From Nocardia abscessus NBRC 100374 (GTDB lineage Bacteria; Actinomycetota; Actinomycetes; Mycobacteriales; Mycobacteriaceae): 64,000 nt of DNA. Shown here piece by piece: positions 14,994 through 24,675 of this stretch; the first letter of the stretch is position 1, and each line of letters opens with the position of its first letter. Position numbers and translations under genes: made by a program. The stretch spans positions 1-64,000 of the forward strand of contig NZ_BAFP01000113.1 in NCBI RefSeq assembly GCF_000308455.1, given 5' to 3'. The notes below the pieces were generated by a model. It saw nothing but the letters and a program-made list of their open reading frames with translations. It was not told where the DNA came from and ran no database searches.

Positions 14994-17206
14994 GACTGTA
15001 CGTCCCCCGATTCGCGCGATCCGCCGCGCCCGGTCCGCGCCGACTCGGAGGCCTGCGATCCGTTCGCTCCGGACGCAGGCGCGTCCTCCGTCGATGCGCT
15101 GTCGGTAGGCGTCGTCGCGCCGGGCGATCCACTCGCGCTCGGCTTCGAGGCCTGCTCCCGCGCCGCGTTCGATTCGCGGACGCCGGCTTCGGCGGCGTCC
15201 GTCTCCGGTGCCTCCGCTTCGGCCGTATCCGACGTCGCGTCCTCGCCTCTCACCGCGTCCGAACCGACACGCGCGGCCGTCTCCTGGTCGCCGCCCGGCT
15301 CGGCGCTGGGCAGTGCGACCGGTCGGCTCGGATCCTCCGACAGCGCGTCCTCCGGCTCGCGGGGAGCCGCCTGTGTGGCCTCGGGGCCGCCTGCCTGCTC
15401 GGAAGCGCTCGGCTCGGTGCCGCCTCGCAGCGTGTCCGGCGCCTGCCCGGTTTCCGAATCGGTCACCGTCGGCTCGCCGCCCTGCTCCGCGATCGAGCCG
15501 CCCGGCTCGGCCGCGGCCGGTTGCGCCGGAGCCGGTTCGGCGGCATCCCCCTCGGCAGCGCCGGAATCGGCGGGCGGCTCCGGCTCGACCACGCGCATCG
15601 ACTTGCGGGCCGGTTCCAGCGGCAGCGGGCTCGAGCCGAGCTTCTTGCCGCGGACCAGCGGCAGCGTCAGGCGGAAGCTGGCGCCGAGCCCGGCCTCGCC
15701 CCAGGCTTCGAGCTTGCCTTCGTGCAGGTTCGCATCCTCCACACTGATCGACAGGCCGAGGCCGGTACCGCCGGAGCGGCGCATGCGCGAGGGGTCCGAG
15801 CGCCAGAACCGGTTGAAGACCAGCTTCTCCTCGCCGGGCCGCAGGCCGACGCCCTGATCCCGCACGACGACGGCGACGGCGTTCGCGTCGAGGTCGCCGC
15901 GCATCCGGATCAGTACCGGCTTGCCCTCGCTGTGGTCGATCGCGTTGGCGAGCAGATTGCGCAGCACCCGCTCCACCCGGCGCGGGTCGACCTCGGCGAC
16001 CAGCGGCTCCTCCGGCATGTCCGTGATCACCTCGACCCCGGCGTCCTTGGCCAGGTGCCGCACGGTCGAGATCGCGGCCCGCGCGCACATGCGCACGTCC
16101 AGCGACTCGACCTGGAGTTCGGCGACGCCCGCGTCGTGCCTGCTGATCTCCAGCAGGTCGTTGAGCAGGCCCTCGAACCGGTCCAGCTCGTTGACCAGCA
16201 GCTCGGCGCTGCGGGCCAGGGCGGGGTCGAGGTCGTCGCTGCTGCCGTGGATGAGGTCGGCGGCCATGCGCACGGTGGTGAGCGGGGTTCGCAGCTCATG
16301 GCTGACATCGGAGGTGAACCGGCGTTGCAGGTTGCCGAATTCCTCCAGCTGGGTGATCTGGTTGGACAGGCTCTCGGCCATCTCGTTGAACGCCTGCGCC
16401 AGCCGCGCCATGTCGTCCTCGCCGCGCACCAGCATGCGCTCCTTGAGCCTGCCGTCGGCGAACCGGCCCGCGATCCGGGCCGCGGAGCGGATCGGCAGGA
16501 CCACCTGCCTGGTGACCAGCGCGGTGATCGCGGCCAGCAACACCAGCAGGACGATGCCGCCGACCAGCATGGTGCCGCGCATCAGCGACAGGCTGCGTTC
16601 CTCGTTGGCCAGCGTGAAGATCAGATAGATCTCCAGGGTGGGGATCTCCGCGCTCGGGCTGCCGATGATCAGCGCGCGACCCCGATAACCATCCGCGTCG
16701 TCGACCGTGGCGAATTGGTAGCTGACCTGGTTGCGCTGCACGAACCGGCGCAGCTCGTCGGGCACCTCTTGGATCGGGCCGCGAGGGATCTGCTGCGGGG
16801 GCATCCCGCCGATGACACTCAGCGCCGAATCGAAGCTGCCCGCGGCGCCCGTGGATTGGCCGGTGCCGCCGCGGTTGGACAATGCGTTGCGGGCCTCTTC
16901 CAACCGCTGCGGTTGAGCGCCGATGTCGTGCACACCCGCCAGCTGGCTCTCCACCGTGTTGCGCGCACGGTCCATCTCCTCGACCGCGGCGTTGATCTTG
17001 GCGTCCAACAACCGGTCGGTGATCTGACTGGTCAGCACCACGCCCAGGATCGTGATGACGATCAGCGACAACGTCAACGTCGACACGATGACACGCAACT
17101 GCAGCGAGCGACGCCAGAGGTGGCCTAAGGCAATGCCGACCGCTTGGAACCAGGCCACCACCGGAGCCAGCGATCGTTGGAGACGGGCGATCACGCCATC
17201 GATCAC
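14990..17206 (-). CDS. mtrB: Sensor histidine kinase MtrB with extended C-terminal tail
   Basis: MtrB is the membrane histidine kinase that phosphorylates MtrA and coordinates cell division, peptidoglycan remodelling and osmotic response. The domain order is: first membrane helix (about 37-60), extracellular sensor, second helix (about 210-230), HAMP, phosphoacceptor motif FTSDVSHELRTPL, and HATPase (NLLANAIDHSE, GTGLGLSI). The catalytic core ends near residue 525. A tail of about 200 Ala/Glu/Ser/Pro/Thr-rich residues then runs to residue 738, making the protein much longer than the roughly 567-residue M. tuberculosis MtrB. GTG 17206 overlaps the mtrA stop by the GTGA arrangement. Confidence 0.96.
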   Translation of the reverse strand: MIDGVIARLQRSLAPVVAWFQAVGIALGHLWRRSLQLRVIVSTLTLSLIVITILGVVLTSQITDRLLDAKINAAVEEMDRARNTVESQLAGVHDIGAQPQRLEEARNALSNRGGTGQSTGAAGSFDSALSVIGGMPPQQIPRGPIQEVPDELRRFVQRNQVSYQFATVDDADGYRGRALIIGSPSAEIPTLEIYLIFTLANEERSLSLMRGTMLVGGIVLLVLLAAITALVTRQVVLPIRSAARIAGRFADGRLKERMLVRGEDDMARLAQAFNEMAESLSNQITQLEEFGNLQRRFTSDVSHELRTPLTTVRMAADLIHGSSDDLDPALARSAELLVNELDRFEGLLNDLLEISRHDAGVAELQVESLDVRMCARAAISTVRHLAKDAGVEVITDMPEEPLVAEVDPRRVERVLRNLLANAIDHSEGKPVLIRMRGDLDANAVAVVVRDQGVGLRPGEEKLVFNRFWRSDPSRMRRSGGTGLGLSISVEDANLHEGKLEAWGEAGLGASFRLTLPLVRGKKLGSSPLPLEPARKSMRVVEPEPPADSGAAEGDAAEPAPAQPAAAEPGGSIAEQGGEPTVTDSETGQAPDTLRGGTEPSASEQAGGPEATQAAPREPEDALSEDPSRPVALPSAEPGGDQETAARVGSDAVRGEDATSDTAEAEAPETDAAEAGVRESNAAREQASKPSASGSPGATTPTDSASTEDAPASGANGSQASESARTGRGGSRESGDVQS

Positions 17207-17880
17207 GGTGGTCCGGCCTTGTAACCGACACCGCGGACAGTCAGCACGATCTCCGGGTTCTCGGGATCCTTCTCGACCTTCGCCCGCAACCGCTGCACGT
17301 GAACGTTCACCAGACGGGTGTCGGCGGCGTGCCGGTATCCCCAGACCTGTTCGAGCAGGACCTCACGGGTGAACACCTGGCGCGGCTTGCGCGCCAGGGC
17401 GACGAGCAGATCGAACTCCAGCGGCGTCAGCGAGATCTGCGCGCCGCCGCGGCTGACCTTGTGCGCGGGCACGTCGATCACGATATCGGCGATCGACAGC
17501 AGCTCGGCGGGCTCCTCCTCGGTGCGGCGCAGCCGCGCCCGCACCCGGGCCACGAGCTCCTTCGGCTTGAAGGGCTTGACGATGTAATCGTCGGCGCCCG
17601 ATTCCAGACCCAGCACGACGTCGACCGTGTCGGTCTTGGCCGTGAGCATCACGATCGGAACCCCGGAATCGGCCCGCAGCACACGGCACACGTCGATGCC
17701 GTTCATGCCGGGCAGCATCAGGTCCAGCAACACCAGATCGGGGCGGATCTCGCGAACCGCCGCCAGGGCCTGTGTGCCGTCGCCGACCACATGCGGGTCG
17801 AACCCTTCCCCGCGCAAGACGATCGTGAGCATCTCAGCGAGTGCCATATCGTCGTCGACGACCAGAATCTTCGGCTTCAT
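17203..17880 (-). CDS. mtrA: Response regulator MtrA (OmpR/PhoB family)
   Basis: This 225-residue response regulator has a receiver domain with the acidic triad KILVVDDD and phospho-acceptor D53 in LLDLMLPGMNG, a conserved lysine in IVKPFKPKEL, and an OmpR-type winged helix ending VRGVGYKAGPP. In relatives MtrA is essential or nearly so and controls dnaA, resuscitation-promoting factors and cell-wall hydrolases. It is the first gene of mtrA-mtrB-lpqB, all coupled by 4-base overlaps. The ATG at 17880 is preceded by GGGAGATGACA. tmk ends 78 bases upstream. Confidence 0.97.
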   Translation of the reverse strand: MKPKILVVDDDMALAEMLTIVLRGEGFDPHVVGDGTQALAAVREIRPDLVLLDLMLPGMNGIDVCRVLRADSGVPIVMLTAKTDTVDVVLGLESGADDYIVKPFKPKELVARVRARLRRTEEEPAELLSIADIVIDVPAHKVSRGGAQISLTPLEFDLLVALARKPRQVFTREVLLEQVWGYRHAADTRLVNVHVQRLRAKVEKDPENPEIVLTVRGVGYKAGPP

Positions 17881-17958
17881 AACTACTATGTTGTCATCTC
17901 CCAGGCCAGGATCGGGCCGCCACGCCAACACTGGTGCGAACCCGCGGCACAGCCAACC

Positions 17959-18606
17959 TTATCGACCAACGATTTCGGCGATCCGCGCGGCCAGCGCAGC
18001 CGGGCCGTCGTCGGATCGGTATGTCCACCACGGTCCGCGCCAGTCGCGTTCGGCCAGCTCACGGTACACCGCCCCGGTCCGGTGCTGCAGACCGCCGTCG
18101 CGCTCGTAGGCGTCGAGCGCGCGCTCGGCGTCGAGTTCGCCACGCCTGCGGGCACGCTCGGTGGCGAGCTCGGTCGGCACGTCCAGCAACACCTGTAGCG
18201 CGGGCGTCGGCAATGCGAATCTGCAGAACTCCAATTCGCCCACCCAGTCCACGATTTCACCGTCGGCCGACTGCCCGAGCCGGGCAGCCGAGTAGGCGGC
18301 GTTGGAGGCGACATAGCGGTCCAGGAGCACAACGTCGTTGTCGGCCAACAGCTTCGACAACTCGTCCTGGGCGTCGGCGCGATCCAGCGCGAACAGCAGG
18401 GCCATGCCGCTGACCGAGGCGGCGAGGTCGCCGTGCGCGCCGCGCAGCGCCTCGGCGGCCAGATCGGCGTGCACCGAGACGCGGTAGCGCGGGAAGGCCA
18501 GCGTCGCGACGCGCAGCCCGCGGCCACGCAGCTCGGCGACGACCCGCTCGATCAGCGTCCGCTTGCCCGCGCCGTCGAGGCCCTCGACCGCTATCAGCAC
18601 TCCCAT
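17959..18606 (-). CDS. tmk: Thymidylate kinase
   Basis: This 215-residue enzyme phosphorylates dTMP to dTDP. The P-loop reads GLDGAGKRTLIE, the variant with arginine before threonine that is typical of mycobacterial enzymes. The DRYVASNAAYSAARLG segment carries the DR(Y) motif for thymidine binding. TLAFPRY and the LID-like LQHRTGAVYRELA are also conserved. The ATG at 18606 is the only sensible start. It lies between ahcY and mtrA in the same order as Rv3248c-Rv3247c-Rv3246c. A very stable hairpin separates it from ahcY. Confidence 0.95.
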   Translation of the reverse strand: MGVLIAVEGLDGAGKRTLIERVVAELRGRGLRVATLAFPRYRVSVHADLAAEALRGAHGDLAASVSGMALLFALDRADAQDELSKLLADNDVVLLDRYVASNAAYSAARLGQSADGEIVDWVGELEFCRFALPTPALQVLLDVPTELATERARRRGELDAERALDAYERDGGLQHRTGAVYRELAERDWRGPWWTYRSDDGPAALAARIAEIVGR

Positions 18607-18704
18607 GACCAGGCAGCGTACCCCGCCGTCCGCTCGGTGCACGCACCGGCTGACCAGCGCGGATGACGAGCTTTCCGGCGGGTGCGCCTGCGGCTGCCCG
18701 AAGG

Positions 18705-18745
18705 GCCGGGTGCCCCGCGGGCAAGCGGCCCGCGGGACACCCGGC
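18705..18745 (-). terminator. Strong terminator hairpin after ahcY
   Basis: An 18-base stem (18705-18722 with 18728-18745) has one mismatch and a five-base loop. It begins seven bases after the ahcY stop on the minus strand. No T-run follows. It should separate ahcY from tmk transcription. Confidence 0.7.
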
Positions 18746-18752
18746 GCTGCGC

Positions 18753-20237
<1,485 letters not shown>

Positions 20238-20353
20238 CAGCCTCTCCTGGTTCGGCAAGTACCGAGGCAAGGCTAGTCGCTCACGGCCCGGCGTGGTCGA
20301 CGCGCCTGTCCTGCTCGCGCGGACCGGCGTCGGACTCGCCCCGGCGGCGGCGC

Positions 20354-21511
20354 TTACGCGACGACCCCGCGGGCCGCCAGGATGCGGCGCCGCTTGCGCG
20401 GCTGGATGTTCGCCAGTGTGATGTCGCCGCCGTAATGGGCGAGGACGCGGTCGTCCATCACCCACCGCCACAGCGGCGGGATGGCGGCCAGCACGATCAT
20501 GGCGGCGTACCCCGCGGGCAGCTGCGGAGCCTGCTGCGAGGTGCGCAGTGTCTGGTAGCGACGCCCCGGATTGGCGTGGTGGTCGCTGTGCCGCTGCAGG
20601 TGGAACAGGAAGATGTTGGTGACCAGGTGGTCGCTGTTCCAGCTGTCCCGCGGCGAGCAGCGGGCGTACATGCCGTTCGGGCGGCGCGCCCGCAGCAGTC
20701 CGTAGTGCTCGACGTAGTTCACCGTCTCCAGCAGGCCGATACCGATGACCGCCTGCAGCAGCAGCCAGGGCAGCACCTGGTAGCCGAACGCCGCGATCAG
20801 CGCGCCGAACAGCACGAGCGTCATCGACCATGCCTGCAGGATGTGGTTGTCCAGGCTCCACCAGCCCTTCCCCTTGCGCGCGAGCCGCTCGTGCTCGAGC
20901 GCGAGTGCGGAGCGGAAGCTCCCGGACACGCTGCGGGGCAAGAACTCCCACAGCGACTCCCCCAGCCGGCCGCTGGCCGGATCCTCCGGGGTCGCCACCC
21001 GCACATGGTGGCCGCGATTGTGCTCGACGAAGAAGTGCCCGTAACCGGACTGCGCGAGCGCGATCTTGGCCAGCCAGCGTTCCATGCTTTCGACCCGGTG
21101 CCCGAGTTCGTGGGCGGCGTTGATGCCGATGCCGCTGACGAATCCGAGGGTGGCGGCCAACCCGAGCTTGTCGATCACGCTCAGGTCGTCACCGGACCAC
21201 ATGTAGCACGCGATCACCAGGCCGATCAGCTGCACCGGGAGCATCAGGTAGGTGCACCACCGGTAATACCGGTCGTTGGACAGCAACTCGTAGTCCTCGT
21301 CCCGCGGATTGCTGCCGTCCACGCCGATCGCCCAGTCCAGCGCCGGGATGACGATCAGCACGATGATCGGGCCGATCCACCAGAAGACCTCGGCGCCGGT
21401 GTGCAGCACCAGTTGCGACGGCAGCAATGCGGACGACGGCGCGAGCAAGCCGAGAACCCACAGATGGCGTTTGGGATCGGGCGATCCCACCGGTTTGCCA
21501 ACCGTTTGCAC
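20354..21511 (-). CDS. alkB: Alkane 1-monooxygenase (AlkB), second copy
   Basis: This membrane di-iron hydroxylase oxidises the terminal carbon of medium or long n-alkanes or fatty acids. The histidine motifs are complete: HELGH, EHNRGHH with the AlkB-specific VRVATPEDPAS, and LQRHSDHH. About six membrane helices occupy the first half. GTG 21511 is chosen because GGAG lies five bases upstream; GTG 21541 would add 10 residues. It has no rubredoxin of its own and sits on the far side of the TetR gene from the complete alkB-rubA-rubB operon. An inverted repeat (21568-21582) lies in its upstream region. It is a paralogue of the AlkB at 22692. Confidence 0.92.
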   Translation of the reverse strand: MQTVGKPVGSPDPKRHLWVLGLLAPSSALLPSQLVLHTGAEVFWWIGPIIVLIVIPALDWAIGVDGSNPRDEDYELLSNDRYYRWCTYLMLPVQLIGLVIACYMWSGDDLSVIDKLGLAATLGFVSGIGINAAHELGHRVESMERWLAKIALAQSGYGHFFVEHNRGHHVRVATPEDPASGRLGESLWEFLPRSVSGSFRSALALEHERLARKGKGWWSLDNHILQAWSMTLVLFGALIAAFGYQVLPWLLLQAVIGIGLLETVNYVEHYGLLRARRPNGMYARCSPRDSWNSDHLVTNIFLFHLQRHSDHHANPGRRYQTLRTSQQAPQLPAGYAAMIVLAAIPPLWRWVMDDRVLAHYGGDITLANIQPRKRRRILAARGVVA

Positions 21512-21567
21512 TTTTGCTCCACTCGAAGAAGACCCGAACACCGTCGCCTGAGAATACTTGTTGACTT

Positions 21568-21582
21568 GGTGTCTGTTACACC
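21568..21582 (-). promoter_or_regulatory. Inverted repeat upstream of the second alkB
   Basis: GGTGT-CTGTT-ACACC is a perfect 5-base inverted repeat about 57-71 bases upstream of the alkB GTG, between that gene and the TetR gene. It differs from the repeat in front of the other alkB, so a different regulator may act here. Confidence 0.4.
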
Positions 21583-21681
21583 TATGCCGTCGGTTGAAAC
21601 GTGATCGCTATTACAGGCCGTGCAGTCTGTTTTCAATGTGCTGCATATGCGCCGAGTCGCGAGCCGGTTGCCCGCTCGGGC

Positions 21682-22302
21682 TCAGCTCTGCACCCGCGCG
21701 GCGAGGATCGCTTCGACGTAGGGACTCAACAGCGCACTCAATTCCGCGGGCGCGTCCCGCCCCGGACCGGGCGGAGTGGGGATGTAGCTGAGGGCGATTC
21801 GCACCAGTGCGTGCGCGATGAGGTCCGATTCGGCCGCCGTCGACGCCACCCAGCTGTACTGGAAGGCGCGCGACAGCCGCTCGGTCGCATGCTCGAGCAA
21901 CGGCCCGGCGTCGAGGGTGATCAGGCGCAGCAGATCCAGCTTCACCTCGCCGGCGATCAGCGACTGCACCAGCGGGTCGGACGCCGCGTCGAAGAAGAAG
22001 TTGGCCATGCCGTCCCGGAACGCGGCGCGGACGTCGCCCACGTTGCCGTTGATCGCCGCGTCGACATGGTCGACCAGGAAGTCGGCCAGGCGCAGGGCGT
22101 ATGCCTGGGTGAGTCCGCTGCGCGAGCCGAACTCGTTGTACAGCGTCTGCCTGCTCACGCCGGCCCTGGCCGCGACGTCGCCGAGGGTGATCTTGGACCA
22201 ATCCCGCTCGGTGAGCAGCTCGCGCATCGCGTCCAGAACCGACGTCCGCAGCAGGTCCCGCGCGGCCTCCTGGTAAGGAACTCTGGTTCCGTTGCGCGGC
22301 AT
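21682..22302 (-). CDS. TetR-family regulator of the alkane hydroxylase operon (AlkX-like)
   Basis: This is a TetR regulator of about 206 residues. The N-terminal helix-turn-helix is clear: ERDWSKITLGDVAARAGVSR and QTLYNEFGSRSGL. The C-terminal ligand domain is helical. It is the last gene of the alkB-rubA-rubB-tetR operon, the same arrangement as Rv3252c-Rv3249c and as alkX in Dietzia, where the protein represses alkB and is released by fatty acids. The start is uncertain: ATG 22302 is used here, but TTG 22338, five bases after the rubB stop, would add 12 residues and keep the coupling tight. Confidence 0.88.
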   Translation of the reverse strand: MPRNGTRVPYQEAARDLLRTSVLDAMRELLTERDWSKITLGDVAARAGVSRQTLYNEFGSRSGLTQAYALRLADFLVDHVDAAINGNVGDVRAAFRDGMANFFFDAASDPLVQSLIAGEVKLDLLRLITLDAGPLLEHATERLSRAFQYSWVASTAAESDLIAHALVRIALSYIPTPPGPGRDAPAELSALLSPYVEAILAARVQS

Positions 22303-22342
22303 ACCCGCGACACTGTCACGGGCGCCTGCCGCAGTCAAAATC

Positions 22343-22525
22343 TCACGACCGTTCGATTTCGACCATGTAGAAGTCCGCCTTGGCGGCCCCGCAGTCCGGG
22401 CAGGTCCAGTCGTCGGGGATGTCGTCCCAGCGGGTTCCCGGCGCGATGCCGTCCTCCGGCCAGCCCTCGGCTTCGTCGTATTCGAAGCCGCACTGGATGC
22501 ACTGATAGAGCTTGTACTCGTTCAT
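22343..22525 (-). CDS. rubB: Rubredoxin RubB (alkane hydroxylase electron carrier)
   Basis: This 60-residue rubredoxin binds one iron through four cysteines in CIQCG and CPDCG, with the intervening GIAPGTRWDDIPDDW typical of AlkG2-type rubredoxins that feed electrons to AlkB. Its ATG at 22525 overlaps the rubA stop (ATGA), so translation is coupled. It corresponds to Rv3250c. The electron-supplying rubredoxin reductase is not in the window. The small size and complete cysteine set leave little doubt about the family. Confidence 0.95.
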   Translation of the reverse strand: MNEYKLYQCIQCGFEYDEAEGWPEDGIAPGTRWDDIPDDWTCPDCGAAKADFYMVEIERS

Positions 22526-22695
22526 TTCGTGGCCCCTGTCGGCTCGAAGTCGATCTTCTCCCGTACGCCGCAGTCCGGGCAGCACCAGTCGTCCGGCACC
22601 ATCTCCCACGCGGTGCCCGGCGGAAAGCCTTCGTGCGGCGCGCCTTTCGCTTCGTCGAAGACGTAGTCGCAGACGGGACAGCGATACGCGCTCAC
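22522..22695 (-). CDS. rubA: Rubredoxin RubA
   Basis: This 57-residue rubredoxin starts at GTG 22695, overlapping the alkB stop by four bases (GTGA). The cysteines are in CPVCD and CPDCG, so the usual glycine after the first pair is aspartate, as in mycobacterial RubA (Rv3251c). GFPPGTAWEMVPDDW links the two pairs. Together with RubB it gives the operon two non-identical rubredoxins; in known systems usually only one type supports alkane hydroxylation. The reading frame also continues open upstream inside alkB, but only this part is a real gene. Confidence 0.95.
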   Translation of the reverse strand: MSAYRCPVCDYVFDEAKGAPHEGFPPGTAWEMVPDDWCCPDCGVREKIDFEPTGATK

Positions 22696-23948
22696 ACTGT
22701 GTCCTTTCCGCCCGTCTCGGTGGCGGCGGAGCCGTAGCGCGCCAGCACCTTCCCCCGCTTGCCCGGATCGATGTTGGCGCGGGTGATGTCGCCGTCGTAG
22801 TGCGCGAGCACCCGCTTGTCCATGACGCGCCGCCACAGCGGCGGGAAGTAGGCGAGCAGGATCATGCTGGCGTAGCCGCTGGGCAGGTTCGGCGCGCCGT
22901 CCCAGCTGCGCAAGGTCTGGTAGCGCCGGGTCGGGTAGGCGTGATGATCGCTGTGCCGCTGCAGGTGGTACAGGAAGATGTTGGTGACGATGTGGTCGCT
23001 GTTCCAGCTGTGCACCGGGGCGGGCCGCTCGTACCGGCCGCTCGCCGTGCGCTGCCGCACCAGGCCGTAGTGCTCCAGATAGTTGACCGCCTCCAGCAGG
23101 CTGAAGCCGACCACGGCCTGCAGGATCAGGTAGGGCAGCAGTTCGATGCCGAACACCGCGACCAGCGCCGCGAACAGCACCGCCGACATCAGCCAGGCGC
23201 TGAGCACTTCGTTGCGCAGGCTCCACGGCTTCTTGCCGAGCCGATCCAGCCGCGCCTTCTCCAACTGCCAGGACGACTTCAGGCTGCCCCATACGGTGCG
23301 CGGCCAGAACGCCCAGAAGGTCTCGCCCACCCGGGAACTCGCCGGGTCCTCGGGCGTCGCGACGCGCACATGGTGGCCGCGGTTGTGCTCGATGTAGAAG
23401 TGCCCGTAGCACGACTGGGCCAGCGCGATGCGGGACAGCCAGCGCTCCAGGTCCACCTTCTTGTGGCCGAGCTCGTGTGCGGTGTTGATGCCGATGCCGC
23501 CGATCATGCCGACGGTGATCGCCAGGCCGATCTTGTCCACCACGTGCAGCCCGCCGTCGATGCCGAGCCAGCTCACGTCGTCGGCGGTGATCAGGTAGGC
23601 CGCCATGAGCAGCGTGGCGTACTGGAACGGCAGGTACAGATAGGTCAGGTAGCGGTAGTACCGGTCGTTCTCCAGGTACTCCATCACCTCGTCGGGCGGG
23701 TTGTCGCCGTCCGGGCCGAAGAAGACGTCCGCGATCGGGATCAGCACGTAGATCAGGATCGGCCCGAGCCAGAACGGCACCTGCGCGAGGCGGTGCCAGC
23801 CGAGCTCGTTCAAGGCCAAGATCAGCGGCAGACCGATGACGAACAGGCCGGTCGGGGCGAACAATCCCCAGAGCCACATATAGCGCTTGCGGTCGCGCCA
23901 GGCCGGTACCTCGACCGGCTGCGCGGACATGTCGGCGTGCGTCGACAT
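22692..23948 (-). CDS. alkB: Alkane 1-monooxygenase AlkB (operon copy)
   Basis: This 418-residue membrane di-iron hydroxylase is the first gene of alkB-rubA-rubB-tetR. Motifs are HELGH, EHNRGHH followed by VRVATPEDPASS, and LQRHSDHHAYPTRRYQTL. Hydrophobic segments at the start match the six-helix AlkB topology. ATG 23948 is preceded by GGAG with six bases of spacing; an in-frame ATG 12 bases upstream is less well placed. The upstream region holds a 7-base inverted repeat at 24034-24053 that is a candidate site for the operon's TetR regulator. It corresponds to Rv3252c. Confidence 0.95.
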   Translation of the reverse strand: MSTHADMSAQPVEVPAWRDRKRYMWLWGLFAPTGLFVIGLPLILALNELGWHRLAQVPFWLGPILIYVLIPIADVFFGPDGDNPPDEVMEYLENDRYYRYLTYLYLPFQYATLLMAAYLITADDVSWLGIDGGLHVVDKIGLAITVGMIGGIGINTAHELGHKKVDLERWLSRIALAQSCYGHFYIEHNRGHHVRVATPEDPASSRVGETFWAFWPRTVWGSLKSSWQLEKARLDRLGKKPWSLRNEVLSAWLMSAVLFAALVAVFGIELLPYLILQAVVGFSLLEAVNYLEHYGLVRQRTASGRYERPAPVHSWNSDHIVTNIFLYHLQRHSDHHAYPTRRYQTLRSWDGAPNLPSGYASMILLAYFPPLWRRVMDKRVLAHYDGDITRANIDPGKRGKVLARYGSAATETGGKDTV

Positions 23949-24033
23949 CGTTGTCTCCATTCCGAACGGCACGTTTACTGTGACGTGCATTACCTCACAT
24001 ATGGACGATAGAGGCACATTTGTCGCTTGTCTA

Positions 24034-24053
24034 TACAAATCGGACAATTTGTA
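24034..24053 (-). promoter_or_regulatory. Inverted repeat in the alkB promoter region (candidate TetR operator)
   Basis: TACAAAT (24034-24040) and ATTTGTA (24047-24053) form a perfect inverted repeat with a six-base spacer, about 86-105 bases upstream of the alkB start. The surrounding AT-rich sequence contrasts with the GC-rich genome and contains further TTGTC/GACAA half-sites. Confidence 0.55.
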
Positions 24054-24073
24054 AACCAACGCGTGCATGAGAA

Positions 24074-24107
24074 AGGCCCCGGCCGGATGTGCGTCCGACC
24101 GGGGCCT
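24074..24107 (-). terminator. Terminator hairpin after the NUDIX gene
   Basis: AGGCCCCGG-C-CGGA pairs with TCCG-A-CCGGGGCCT with one internal mismatch and a six-base loop. It starts about 16 bases after the NUDIX stop and insulates the alkB promoter from read-through. Confidence 0.65.
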
Positions 24108-24122
24108 CGAAGAGGGGCTAGT

Positions 24123-24641
24123 TCAACGCAGCAGAACGTCGGCGTCCGCGGGCAGCGCGTCCACCGGCCACCAGCGCAGATCGGTGGATTCGTGGCTGCG
24201 CACCGGGACGGCGCCCGCGGGAGCGGTGAGGCGGAACAAGAGGTCCAGGTGCCTGGTCGGCACGCCGAGCGAGCAGGTGATGGGGTGCGCCTGGGCGCCG
24301 TAGAGTCCCGGGTGCAGCCGCAGGTCCGCGATGCCCGATTCCTCGATGGCTTCGCGCAGCGCGGCGCCCGCGACCGTGTCGTCGCGCTCCTCGCAGTGAC
24401 CGCCGAGCTGGATCCAGCGTCCGACCCGCGGATGCAGGGTGAGCAGCACCTCGCGTCCGTCGTGGGAGAAGACCACCGCGGAGGCGGTGATGTGGCCCGG
24501 CGCGTGCTCGCGCAGGCACCCGCGCGGAGCAGAGCCGAGGAAGGCCAACATCGCCTCGCGCAGCGAGCGGTCCGATTCGACGTCCGGACGCCATGTTTCG
24601 AGCAACTCGGTGGCCGAAGCGTGCAGCGACTCCGCGCTCAC
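24123..24641 (-). CDS. NUDIX hydrolase
   Basis: This 172-residue NUDIX protein hydrolyses a nucleoside diphosphate linked to another moiety; the substrate is unknown. The NUDIX box reads GGHCEERDDTVAGAALREAIEESGI in two adjoining parts, with the usual REUxEExGU core (REAIEESGI); the upstream acidic position of the motif is aspartate rather than glutamate. GTG 24641 follows GAGGGGC; a longer start at 24704 would overlap fbiB by 29 bases. It lies 34 bases after fbiB on the same strand, so it is probably co-transcribed with the F420 genes, though a functional link is not shown. Confidence 0.85.
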   Translation of the reverse strand: MSAESLHASATELLETWRPDVESDRSLREAMLAFLGSAPRGCLREHAPGHITASAVVFSHDGREVLLTLHPRVGRWIQLGGHCEERDDTVAGAALREAIEESGIADLRLHPGLYGAQAHPITCSLGVPTRHLDLLFRLTAPAGAVPVRSHESTDLRWWPVDALPADADVLLR

Positions 24642-24675
24642 CGGCGCCCCTCGCGCGCCGCGTAATCGAGGCGCG

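Noticed and set aside
20238..20353. S-adenosylhomocysteine riboswitch upstream of ahcY
   Set aside because: The position would suit one, but I could not find the conserved core of that RNA motif in the 116 bases. A covariance-model search would settle it.
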